DNA of 64,000 bases, taken from the NCBI GenBank assembly GCA_032433595.1, contig JASWJB010000051.1, forward strand, positions 62,001-126,000, given 5' to 3'. The position numbers and the translations under genes are program-made. This DNA comes from Conoideocrella luteorostrata (lineage: Eukaryota; Ascomycota; Sordariomycetes; Hypocreales; Clavicipitaceae). Shown one piece after another: positions 22,442-32,641 of the stretch. Below the pieces are notes generated by a model, which did no database searches, was not told the DNA's origin, and saw only the letters and a program-made list of their open reading frames with translations. Within the stretch, counting starts at the first letter, position 1, and every line of letters begins with the position of its first letter.

Positions 22442-23655
22442 CATCTGACCGAATTGGTCAAGTCTGAAATCCAGGTGAGAGCAATCCCGTTACTGCGGGG
22501 AGTCCTTTTCGCCCACACAGTGTGTCTTGTCTTTTTTTTGGCCTCCTACTCACACTCTTATTTTCCATTTTAGGTTTTATTGCCCAAAGGATTTATCTAC
22601 TATGATAAAGATTAATCTAATAGTTATTAGATACTAGGTTTAGTGCTATTAGCTGCTCCATTTTTTATTTTTTTTTCAACACAGGTTCTTTTTATTCCTT
22701 ACAGACTTAATTAGGTGCTTCGTTCGCCTAGTGGGGTGCTAGATTCTGCACGTGGGTTGTCGAATTAGGATATGTAACGAAAGGTCATAAAGGCATGGGT
22801 GAACACAGAATAAATCACAATAGTACGATTCTGAGATGGAAGATAGTTGTTGTTGAATCTATCTACTATTGTGTTGGAACCTCCCTTATCAGTGAAAACG
22901 GAGCTTTGCCTGAGATTTGCGATTAAGATTTGCGATTAAGCAAAGCGAGGGGCAAGAGCAGGGAGAAGGGTAGCTCCTCGCTCTGCATCCTTAATGAGCT
23001 GGTACAAGTAGTATCCAATTTTTTCTGCCTCTCTCTAATTGGTTCAATTTGTTAATTCGCTCGGCCATTGATCAATGAAATTCGTGATGTATCGTGATGT
23101 ATCGTGATGTATCGCATCGCGAAGATGTGGTGTCAAGGAACCCTGAGGTACGGAAAAAGGGAGGTGAGATTTTGCTATGGAAGAAACCCGCTGCAGGTCG
23201 CCCCCGGGAGGGAAACAGAAAAAAAGTCACATAAGATAATAGTAAAATTAGTAAAATCATCAGCAGCAGCAGCAGCATAATCAACGTATCCGAAGCTCTC
23301 CCTGCGCCTATGGAGTCGATAAAGCAGGCTGGCATACAGTGTCTCGTATGAGGTGGTTCTGTCCCGTGAGTGACTGTTTTCAACTAGGCTATTTTGTTCG
23401 CAGCAGACTTATCTTAATGTAGGAAAAGCAGCGCAATTGGATCCTGGCTATACCCTGCCGGAGAACATTGACCAATAATTAGCTTTAATTAACTTGGCAT
23501 AGACCTAATAAGCTTTTAATAGCATAACACTAGCAAACCCGTGACGCATGGACTAAAGTATGATCTAGAGGCACACTGTGTGGGCGGACAAGAGTCTGTA
23601 GGGTGACCGGATGGATTCACGTGAGAGTTTTTTGGGCTTGACTGAATTGGTCAGA
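22442..23655. mobile_element. Possible decayed terminal-inverted-repeat element
   Basis: The left end (22442-22526) begins ATCTGACC-GAATT and ends CGCCCACACAGTGTGTCT. The reverse complement of the right end (23655-23569) begins ATCTGACC-AATT and ends CGCCCACACAGTGTGCCT. The middle of the arms aligns poorly, and parts of the matching motifs are themselves palindromic, so this is weak evidence. No transposase frame remains. Confidence 0.25.
23446..23465. repeat. Diverged repeat, copy 2
   Basis: Same 20 bases as 20529-20548, same orientation; flanking bases differ by C/T and G/A transitions only. Confidence 0.7.
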
Positions 23656-24206
23656 TCAATTGATATAGCTGTGAGAAGGGGGATTATCCCGCCTTTTGCA
23701 GCATGGGCCTCGAATCAAGACATTTCCCCGTGTTCAAGAATTGTGTCTTTGTCTGGAGCCTTGCTCCAACGCCCACGACCATTAAATTGCTTTATTGAAG
23801 TGCACAGTGGCTTGATAATCTTCGGGCTAGCTCTTGGAACATTTTCATCTTATCGCACATGAGGTCTCTACGAATTCACGAAGGTCTCTGCACGGAATCT
23901 TTTACAGAACTTATGTTGTGTTGCTGGTTGTGTGTCAAAAACTGGTATTGGTGAGTTGGGGGGAAGGGGGGGTCGTACATGCTACGTGCTGTACTACTTG
24001 TTAACTTATGTTTTTTTATTTGAATATGTCGAGCTCCCTGATTGGAAATACGCAAATGTTTGCATAACTTAATATGCACCAAATAAAGCAGTTTCCCTGG
24101 AAGTGCTCATTTATAGAACCCAGCTTCGAAAACATAATGGCGGAAATTACTATAGATAAGCTCTGAAGTAGAATAGTTGCCGTTTTACACTTTGCCCCCC
24201 CCCTCT

Positions 24207-24311
24207 CCATTGTACAGGGGAACCAAATGTGAGGAATTATGCGTCTAGGACTCACGAGCATTCTAGTCATTAGACGCATAATTCCTCAGATTTGGTTCCC
24301 TTGTACAATGG
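24207..24311. repeat. 41-bp near-perfect inverted repeat over the HET gene stop
   Basis: Left arm 24207-24247 (starts CCATTGTACAGGGGAACC) and right arm 24271-24311 (ends GGTTCCCTTGTACAATGG) are reverse complements with two mismatches. The loop is 23 nt. The right arm encodes the last codons of the HET protein (…LRNYASND), so the mRNA would carry a long stem across its stop codon and early 3' UTR. Confidence 0.93.
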
Positions 24312-26683
24312 CTCATCGGACATTTCAACTCATCTTTAATATCTTTCAACCGCACACAATTTCTGCACCGGTCAGGCTGTGTATAGAGCTGCTCGTGTTG
24401 CACTGAGCGGCACAAGTCTCGCAAAATAGCTGAGACGCCCTCTACGCCGCCATTTGCTTGCCTAGTTGGACCGATCTCGGCTTCCCAGAATCTAGCAATA
24501 GTTTGCTCGATTAATTGCTCCAAAACAACCGCGTACAGTGCCGCCAACCCCCGCTCCTCATCTTGTACCTGGTCATATTCTCTTAGTCCTTTCATCTCCA
24601 TGAAGGCGGTGATTATGTATTGCCCCCTTTCGGCCCAGAAGTTACGCAAAACACACACGACGATCTCGATATCCCCCAGCAAGACTGCCCGCGCGGGTCT
24701 CACTTCCGTTGGAAAGATAATCTTCCAGATGGCGAGCCACTTCATTTTTTCGGACAAGGCAGGACTGGACCGCCTCGCAAGCTGTTGCATCTGAACCTGT
24801 GTGATGCCTTCAATGTCCGGGAATGTTTGCAAAGTACAAGATCGTTCGGTGACGTGACGGTTGCATACCATTGCAGATTCAAATGTTTCTCGGCAGATAG
24901 GACAAAAGGGAGGAAGGCGATGTGCGATCCAGAGGTGTTTTTTGACGTCTTTGATGTTGCGCAGGTCGGCGTACCGCAGACAATTCTGATACGCTTGCGG
25001 ATTACGTGCATAGTACGGGCAGGCAAATGCAGGAGAATTCGTTATCCGATGGCATCTGGTGCGTATATTTTGCTCGCCCAGCAGATTTGTGCATTGACCG
25101 AGTTCGATATCTTCGTCAGGCCCCAACCTGAGGCGATTGCATCTTGGGGGGGGAAGTTCCTGCCTGATGTGATTCCCCAAGTATGGTTGATCTTCAGTAA
25201 CCAAGCAAGAAAGTGTTTGTAATGTGAACTTCAGGATCTCATCTTTGACTAGCGCAAATGGATGGTTCATTTCTAATACAAGATGGTCCGGCGGCGAATC
25301 GGTAAAAAGATACATATCATCGTCTTCTTCTATTAAATCTTCTTCAGCCCTCTTATCAGATCCTAATGCAGAACTTTGAAATATTGAAGACTGCAGCTCT
25401 TCCATGTGTTCAGAAGAATTACAGCTAAACTCAGGTGCACCACGAGCGAGCCAGCGGGAGAGCTCATCTCGGAGCTGGCTGCTTGGGGGGTTCTCTGCGT
25501 GGCTACTGTTGTCAGTCGAAGTCGGACTGTTTCGGAACTGATTACTGTTTATATCTTGGGAGCTCACTGCGAAAAAAGCGGCCTCCGTGCCCACTGTCTT
25601 GATAGCTCCTTCATTCATAGCCTTATTGAGGGCTGGTGATGTGGCAAGAGGAGACGGGTATGAAACAGGAGAGTTTATATTAGTGACGCGATCCGAAGTG
25701 CCCAAGGGTTCATGTTTGGATAATATACCCGGTTCCTCTAAAGACCATTGTTTTTGCTGAGCCCTAGCTCGTGCCATGTGCTCGGCAATAAGTTCGGAAA
25801 TTCTCAGGCTCACATCATGTTTAACACGGATCTCCTTTGCCGACCCTTCAGGTAACGAGGTAAGAAGTGCTGTCCCTCGAGTTGCAATGTGGCCAAACCC
25901 GGCGGCTAGAATACCTCTGTATAATTGTTGATCAGATGACTTCCAGGCAAGCAAGCTCAAATCATCGTCCATGTCCTTCAATATTTCCTTTTGAAGCCTG
26001 ACGAATGCTCTCCGGTCTTCGCCGTAAATAATGTGCATTTTGTCACCAAAAATTCTCAGCAACGAATATGCGACATCTTCAACCTGCGAAGCTGAGCGGC
26101 TTGCTGCCCATGACATTTTTCTGGTGACGGAAAAGTTGGAGAGGCATTCGGCATCATTCAGAACGGGTGTGTCTATTCGGGTAATGGTAGAGAGCGTCGC
26201 CAAAAGCGACCAATTCGTGCCGATTAGAGTCCATTTTGTGTCGTAAAACTGCACAATATGGGGTGCCATAAGTTCTTGAAGAGTCCAGGACCGTTGCATC
26301 CACCTGCATCGTCGAAGTTGGTCTTCGATGCCGCCAACTTCGTCCCGCTGGTATTGTAGATCACTAAGGTGGACGATACAAACCTCGCAATTTCGGTACC
26401 ATTGAAAGGTGGAGTTGGCAGCTTTAGCGATTTCCACAGGCGAAGACCGATCGATGCATTCTGTGTCGATCCGGAGCCATTGCATTCCTAAATGCCTGGC
26501 GACGAAACAAGCCCCTAGCACCTTCGCGAACCCAAGCTTTTTGGCTGCTCCTTCAGAGCCCCCCAAGTCGTCCAGGAGCACCTCGTCGGCTCCACAACAG
26601 TGAGAAAGAGTTGCATACGGAGGAGTGAACGATGTTCCATCGAACTGGTAAGGAAGGCAGGTGGTTGTGTTGACAAGTCTCAT
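24263..26683 (-). CDS. HET-domain protein with C-terminal zinc-finger-like module
   Basis: One uninterrupted frame of 806 aa from ATG 26683. Residues about 23-155 form a HET domain: YATLSHCCGADEV, LGMQWLRIDTECID and CRWMQRSWTLQELMAP match the three conserved blocks. This is followed by MSWAASRSASQVEDVAYSLLRIFG...YGEDRRAFVRLQKEIL, typical of the HET-D/E/R type. Residues 300-545 are polar linker. The C-terminus holds a Cys/His module: C555, C568, H583, H588, C594, C597, H610, C616, then WLAIWKIIFPTEVRP. No NACHT/WD region is present. HET proteins trigger heterokaryon-incompatibility cell death; here the zinc-finger-like part takes the place where other HET proteins carry sensor domains. Regulation unknown; the stop codon lies in a 41-bp inverted repeat. 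Confidence 0.88.
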   Translation of the reverse strand: MRLVNTTTCLPYQFDGTSFTPPYATLSHCCGADEVLLDDLGGSEGAAKKLGFAKVLGACFVARHLGMQWLRIDTECIDRSSPVEIAKAANSTFQWYRNCEVCIVHLSDLQYQRDEVGGIEDQLRRCRWMQRSWTLQELMAPHIVQFYDTKWTLIGTNWSLLATLSTITRIDTPVLNDAECLSNFSVTRKMSWAASRSASQVEDVAYSLLRIFGDKMHIIYGEDRRAFVRLQKEILKDMDDDLSLLAWKSSDQQLYRGILAAGFGHIATRGTALLTSLPEGSAKEIRVKHDVSLRISELIAEHMARARAQQKQWSLEEPGILSKHEPLGTSDRVTNINSPVSYPSPLATSPALNKAMNEGAIKTVGTEAAFFAVSSQDINSNQFRNSPTSTDNSSHAENPPSSQLRDELSRWLARGAPEFSCNSSEHMEELQSSIFQSSALGSDKRAEEDLIEEDDDMYLFTDSPPDHLVLEMNHPFALVKDEILKFTLQTLSCLVTEDQPYLGNHIRQELPPPRCNRLRLGPDEDIELGQCTNLLGEQNIRTRCHRITNSPAFACPYYARNPQAYQNCLRYADLRNIKDVKKHLWIAHRLPPFCPICRETFESAMVCNRHVTERSCTLQTFPDIEGITQVQMQQLARRSSPALSEKMKWLAIWKIIFPTEVRPARAVLLGDIEIVVCVLRNFWAERGQYIITAFMEMKGLREYDQVQDEERGLAALYAVVLEQLIEQTIARFWEAEIGPTRQANGGVEGVSAILRDLCRSVQHEQLYTQPDRCRNCVRLKDIKDELKCPMSHCTREPNLRNYASND

Positions 26684-26934
26684 GTTAAGCGCGGAGTGAT
26701 TTTAGTAGCGTGGTGTCGTCTTGGCAGTCGACCGTCGACCTTTTCTCCTGGCTGATAAGCGTTTTCCGAATTTGTTAGTTGCCATTGAGGACGTTCGAAG
26801 TGACATTTTGTAGAGCTGTCTCGGGACATGCACATTATTTAAGAACAAAGCCAGAGATTAGTGAGGCGAGACGTCAGGCAATCCAAGACTTTGAAAAATG
26901 AAAGTGTCGCAAAAAGCACCGAAACGATGTGAAC

Positions 26935-27105
26935 GAATGGCACAATTGTGCACTTATCCTTTCAGAGCGGGGCAGACGAGCTAAGGCGGCGTCTAATCAC
27001 CTGGCGCAATTAACTTAATGGCGAATTATGTTTTCCAAGGCCTTCAGCGTGAATGGCGTGATTGAGCGCCTTAAGTCGGAGAGTTGGCTATGGAATTGTA
27101 AGATT
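26935..27105. repeat. Diverged direct duplication, copy 1
   Basis: Begins GAATGGCACAATTGTGCACTT and continues through ATCACCTGGCGCAATTAACTT and GGCCTTCAGCGTGA. It aligns over about 150 bases with 27605-27755 in the same orientation, with many substitutions and small indels. Confidence 0.8.
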
Positions 27106-27604
27106 TGGAGCCTCACGTAACACCGGACCGTCACACGCCCAACCGTCAACGTCCAACCGTCACCTCAATTGCGCCGCCCTGCCTCCTGGGCTGTTACCGC
27201 CCAGCACGCCAATTTGCTGCAGGGCCAGCTCTATGACGGCTTGCTTGGTCGGGCCAACCATTGAGCAGACTCGCCACGCATCCATTCTTGGCAGCCTAGC
27301 TAACAAACAACAGTGCTATTCACATCTAGGCCAACATGGAAAGGCGAATGCCTGGTTTCAGAGTGGTAAATGAAGGCGGCAAGGGAAGAAGGAAAGCTGG
27401 ATTTGGCTGGATGTTGCACGGTATATAAGGGGTGATAACACGCACAAAAAGTTGCCTCTGGGCCATGCCATATTTTGTGCAAGACTGGATGTCTTCGTAT
27501 TTATTTTTCAAGCACGCTATAACTCGCTGACCTCCGATGCGTTGACGAAACATGGGCTATGGAGACTAGTCGACTCTGGCGCATTGCTTCAGCAACCGCC
27601 GAGC

Positions 27605-27755
27605 GAATGGCACAGTTGTGCACTTTATCCTTTCCGAGCTGGGCAGCCGAGGCAAGGCGACACCTCATCACCTGGTGCAATAAACTTGACGGCGAATCAT
27701 GCCTTCGAAGACCTTTCAGCGTGATAAGTCAGAGAATTATGAAATTGTAGCCTTG
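27605..27755. repeat. Diverged direct duplication, copy 2
   Basis: Begins GAATGGCACAGTTGTGCACT and contains ATCACCTGGTGCAATAAACTT and CCTTTCAGCGTGA, matching copy 1 at 26935-27105. Confidence 0.8.
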
Positions 27756-27792
27756 TTTCGGCTGCATCTGGACTTACTCGCTTGAAGTCACC

Positions 27793-28046
27793 TACAGTAT
27801 GCCGGCATAAAGTTTCTGCATGCCCGCAGGTACCGTGCGAATAAGCCAAGTAGCTAAGGAAGCACGGAATCAATAATGAAATTCTTTAGATTCTAATCAA
27901 CACGATGCCCTATTCAGAAGTAATTATAGAAGCCGAAAGGCTGGTGTATAAAGTAGTAGGCATTTATTGTGGTTGCTCTACGAGGTAGTGGCGGTGGTGT
28001 TAACGATTCCTGGGAAGGGTGCAAAAACTTAATGCCGCCCACTGTA
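27793..28046. mobile_element. Short inverted-repeat element (MITE-like) flanked by TA
   Basis: The left end is TA-CAGTATGCCGGCATAAAG-TTTCTGCA (27793-27820). The right end (28020-28046) is TGCAAAAACTT-AATGCCGCCCACTG-TA. The ends are inverted copies of each other with few differences, and both are bordered by TA. The element is about 250 bp with no open frame. Confidence 0.7.
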
Positions 28047-30629
28047 TGGAGTATGGAGTGGCGAATGAAAGCAGGAGCAGATTGTGTGGTGAACTCTTTT
28101 TGCCATTATCCAATCGAATCAAGCGAGCCTAATATATGACATGATTAGCTATTAGCACCGGTTCAACCGTGCTTGCGTCATGAAGAAAGGAGAAAAAATA
28201 ATTACATGTATTCATCCAGTACGAACGCTCCTAAACCTCTTTTCATAAATAATGAGGAGCGACCATTTAACACGCAACTATGCCGCGTTCCAATCCAATG
28301 ATACGCAGTTCTCATGTCTGAAATCCATCAATTATTATGAAGTCAATAGCTGTACTGAGTACTTGGATGGGGGACAAAGCGTTGGCTTCCCACGTGCCTC
28401 CCATTCTAACGTGGCGCTGTGGCTACGTGGCTAAAGTGCACAGCCACACATGTTGGACAATAGTGCGGCCTAGTTAACCAATTGCTGTTCTGCGCCATCG
28501 CCACACCAAAACGGGCTGGCGTATGCACATTCCGTGGCAAAACAAGAAGAAGAACGCCGATAAAAATTGAACTCACTGCACTGTTCTCTCTATACCTTCT
28601 GCACGCAAAAAAAGAAAAGAAATTCAGCGTCACATTTCACTTGTTAGCTGCCCGTTGGACCAATGATTTGGGTAGAGAGTAGCGATGGGTGGTGAAGCAG
28701 CATGCATAGCCACTAAATACAAGCAAGTAGAGCTATCGGAGTCCCAAGAAATTCGAATGGTGGACCGTCTTACTGTAGTATTACTGCTCCCTGTATGCTG
28801 GATGGTACTACTCCGTATGTAGATGAATAGATGCTAAGAAAAGAACAATGCGGCTTACGTACTTACACCGTGGGTAACGTGGGGTCTGCTGCGCTGATGA
28901 TGACTGTAGTATAGGGCCGAGTATAATAAGTAGCAGTCGGTGGAGGTCAAACATTAAACGTCGGGCGTCAGTTGGACCCGCGGCTCCATTTGTTGGTGTT
29001 CTGGCTGCCTACAATGCTGTATAATGATAAAGATAGGTAGAAAGTATAGTGCAGTGATATGTGCTGCAATAGCAGCTCGATTAATGGGGGGCCACAAGGC
29101 AGACACGTCGCTCAAGGTGACTGCTGGTGCCGTGTGCAGGTTTTGTCCGGGGCGTTGACTTTGACAATGCAATTCAAACGTCGGCATGGCTATCTTGGAG
29201 GAGGGAGGCGGGGCCTCAGGCTAGTAAGATCTGGGGCAAGCATGTCTCTGATCTTGCACTAGACTTCATTACGGTACGGAATACGGAGTATTCGGTAACT
29301 AATAAGTTCTCTTCTTGTTGCTTGTCCTCTGCGTCTCTGTCTCTACTGGTATGTAGTTACTGGGGCGGCAAGGCGGGAAGGCGGCAATTAAATGCGTGTT
29401 TCACTTCGGAGGCTCTTAGCTTAGTTACTACTCCTAACTACTTAGTGTGCCTGGGCAGGTACCGGGGCAGTTGTGCGGTGGGTGGATGCCGAGGACTCCA
29501 TTCCTGCTGCCCAGACAACAGCATGGAAATGAAACTCATCATGGGGAACCTGAAGGGAGTCTCAAAGGGTTTCATCATTGATCCCCATGGCGCCATATTT
29601 TCTTCTTTCTTCATTTCTGCTTTTCCTTTCCGTTCGCTTGCCCTGTTGTAGCCGCATCCGCCCATGCAGTCGCTAACGTCGCATGCTGAGGTATAACACG
29701 CATCGTTAACCAGAGCATGCGGAGGACTAGTATATAAATATACATACTTCTCCGTAGACCACATGCATGAATGACGAACCCACCGGGACCAAATTCGCAC
29801 TCGGATCGGGATCCTGCCTGCCAAGGTGATTGACAAGTTGACTGCGGCCAACAGTGCAGGGATCCTGTATCCCAGCCTGCCAGCCTGGCAACGGCGCCAC
29901 ACACACTGGAAATCCCACTTGACAGCAACGCATTTATCTTGCTGACCCCTGTCGTGGCGTGGCGTGGCGACGTGATGCGACATAGATGCGAGAGAACTTG
30001 CCAGCTTGCAGTTGCCATAGGCACTAGGCTTTGTCGAGTCCGGTTAAAGTAGCACAATGACACAAGTGGCAAGAGCCCCAAACTGCCCCGGGCTGATGGT
30101 TAGTTACATTAGATTCTAATTGTAGTACCTACTATAGGCATGTACTAGTATTGTGCAGAGTATGCGTATCCGTTGTTGTACCAGTATGCCTCGCCTGCGA
30201 GTATCATCTTGGCTTCCCATCGCTGCTTCCGTACATGGTGCCTGTCGGACCCTTGCCTTCCAACATCCTGGTTCTCATCAACTCGTACTACGGTGCTGAG
30301 CACAATAACTCCTCAATTGGTACTTCCCCATCCCATCTTTTGCTTTTTTCCCTTCAAATCTCTTCTGCGACAGTGCCTTTCCTTCTGCTTGTATCTTACC
30401 AAGAACATCCTTCCGTTTTATTTTCCTCCGTCTCATCTCAGTCTCAGTTCACCCCATCCATGTCCTCACGTCAACAATGATTGATTCTTCAGATCAAAGT
30501 TACCCTTTTCTTCTTGGATAGCCCCCGCAACTGTGCGCAAAGATTTATCTTCACACCAGACCCATTCACACACACCGGATACGACTTTTTGTTTTGGGGG
30601 GGGGAGCAGAATAAGCATCATCAACGAGA

Positions 30630-32043
30630 ATGATATCGAACCGCCTCGTTACCCAGTTGCCGCCACCAACGGCGGCTCTCTTAATATTTTCCTTATTATC
30701 AACACTGGTCGCCACGCACGTGCTGCCGCGAGAAACCAAAACCGTCGAAGCGCGCCGTCCATCATTGAACGTCGTCTCATGGCCGATATACGCCACACCA
30801 CCTCCTATATCACCGAATGACCTTTTGCGCCGACAGTCTAATACAGTTTGTGGTTACATAGGAGGCAATCCCGATCTTCCAGCTACATGTCTTGCTGGGT
30901 CCCATTGCGCCGTTGATGCTGAGCATGGAGCTATAGGCTGTTGCCCCGATGACGGCCCTTGTAAGGGAGGCATCTTCACGGGCTGTGTCGATCGAAACAG
31001 TGGTCCTCAGAGCATGGCTGATCCTTACATATTTACTTGCCGTGGCCGCAATGTGTGCTACCGGAATATGTTTGAGGGAGGGTATTTCCAGTATGGGTGC
31101 GGCACTGCCTCGGACTTGGCCACTACTGTTGTCCAAAGCGCTTCAGGCAAGGGCCGCCTAGTTCTCACCTCCATATCCGTCGAGTTGACCGCAACACCTA
31201 CGCCTCTGTCTCGGCCTATGACGCTTAGTTCAGAATCAACAGAAACTTCGGGCACCAGTGGTACCAGTAGCACCATTAGCACCAGTAGTACCAGTAGTAC
31301 CAGTAGTACTAGTAGTACGGATTCAGGGTCGCCAGTGGCTAGTGACCACCCTCAGCCGTCTACAACCAACAGCGATGCTGCCCCGAGCATCAATGGGAGT
31401 GACTCGAAGAATACAGGTGCTATCATAGGGGGCACTGTGGGAGGAGCTGCTGTCATATTTGCTATTGCCGCGCTGGCTTTCTTCCTTTGGCGTCGAAAGT
31501 CGAGGAATGTGCGCCGTGGTCCTGAAGAATCACAAGAACCCAAACCCATGAGGTAAGTTTTGTCACCATGCTCTCTGTATAGAGGATATGCCCAGCACTA
31601 ATGCTCCGGCTAGGTCTATGGCGCCTGGCAATCAGCAGTTTGAACCATTCACGTCACGCCAGGAAGTCTCTGAGGCTATGCACCCAGCTATGCGCCCGGC
31701 TAGGCCCCCGGCTAACGGCGTCCCTATGAACCGGAACTCAGACGGTATCAGCGTTGAAAGCCCTATATTAGGAAACGCATTTCATCAACCTCACCATCTT
31801 GATACTGTCGAGGAAGCAGGTTCAAGAGATGGGGAACAAAGTGGAGAGTCTGATCGTGTACCGTTAACCCGAGAATTAGATGAATTCTCTCACGGATTCA
31901 ATACAGCACTGGAGGGCATTGAAACCGATAGCGATGCCGAAAACCACAACCCAGTAGCGTATCCAGGACCGCGCCGAGCTGGAGGTAGTGGTGTACTTTG
32001 GCAACAGAACCGGAGACGGAGTCGCAACATGGCGTGGATGTGA
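30630..32043 (+). CDS. Predicted single-pass cell-surface glycoprotein
   Basis: Exons 30630-31552 and 31614-32043 give 450 aa; the junction reads ...KPM|R|SMAPGNQQ. An N-terminal hydrophobic segment (AALLIFSLLSTLVAT) is a likely signal peptide. A Cys-rich ectodomain follows (about residues 72-155, at least ten Cys, e.g. CCPDDGPCKGG and TCRGRNVCYRN), then a Ser/Thr-rich repeat (STSSTSSTSS, about 200-240), a transmembrane helix (IIGGTVGGAAVIFAIAALAFFLW) with basic stop-transfer RRK, and a 160-residue acidic, proline-containing cytosolic tail. The layout is that of fungal wall-stress sensors and mucin-like surface proteins (Wsc/Mid2 type), but no WSC domain is evident. Sensor function is inference. 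Confidence 0.75.
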
Positions 32044-32641
32044 TAGATATATACCCTGGTGGAGTGGGCTCCAAGTTGAATGCCTGCCTTTTATTTGCTA
32101 GCATCATTGCGGGATCGGAAACGGTAAAACATTATTGGCGTGGAGCAAAGGCGTTATCAAATGGGGATAGGGCATCACCCTGGAGGAAGCATTGATTTGG
32201 ACTGTCGTTACCAGGGATTCACATTATAAGAGAATCGAATGACTGAACTGTGGCTGTCGTTGGGACATGACTCGAATTGAGGCATGATGAATTGGGTCGC
32301 ACTCATGGCTCAAGTTGCGCCCGTGTCATGGCAGGCCCCGGTCACAACGATTGGGATAATTTTCGATGTATATTGTTTTGGCAGAATATCCACCTCGGTG
32401 ATACAGCGATAAATAGAATATACTTTTTTTTCTCTTCAAAATTGTGTTTGATTTTGTTCATCACATTCTATTTCTATGTGATAAGTACAGTGTGATGCCA
32501 ACGCTAGATCCTCGATGACATAGCTCTGGAAGCTTTTATTTTAGCAACCCAATAATTCATAGTTATGCAAAAGCCATCCCGAACAGAAACAAAATAAGCG
32601 CCGTAGTTTAATCGTTTACCATCAGCCTCGACATTGGCTTC
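32044..32641. other. Short intergenic region between converging genes
   Basis: Separates the ends of the glycoprotein (+) and WD-repeat (-) genes. Contains a T-rich run near 32425. Nothing else seen. Confidence 0.6.

Larger units (their letters stand above)
22118..24262. other. AT-rich, repeat-bearing intergenic region
   Basis: No gene is supported. The stretch about 22,560-22,720 and 23,470-23,540 is AT-rich. It carries the second copy of the diverged repeat (23446-23465), a GATGTATCGT tandem triplication near 23084-23114 and possible inverted ends at 22442-22526 and 23569-23655. It looks like decayed transposon DNA. Confidence 0.5.
26684..30629. other. Gene-poor region, about 3.9 kb
   Basis: No supportable gene on either strand. 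It holds a duplicated segment (26935-27105 and 27605-27755), an inverted-repeat element (27793-28046) and scattered TACGGAGTA-type motifs (for example 29274-29291). A (C)/(T)-rich stretch precedes the glycoprotein gene at 30630. Confidence 0.5.

Noticed and set aside
29127..29983. Overlapping frames of 174 (+) and 181 (-) codons
   Set aside because: Each is a mirror of the other strand, with no splice context, domain or signal peptide.
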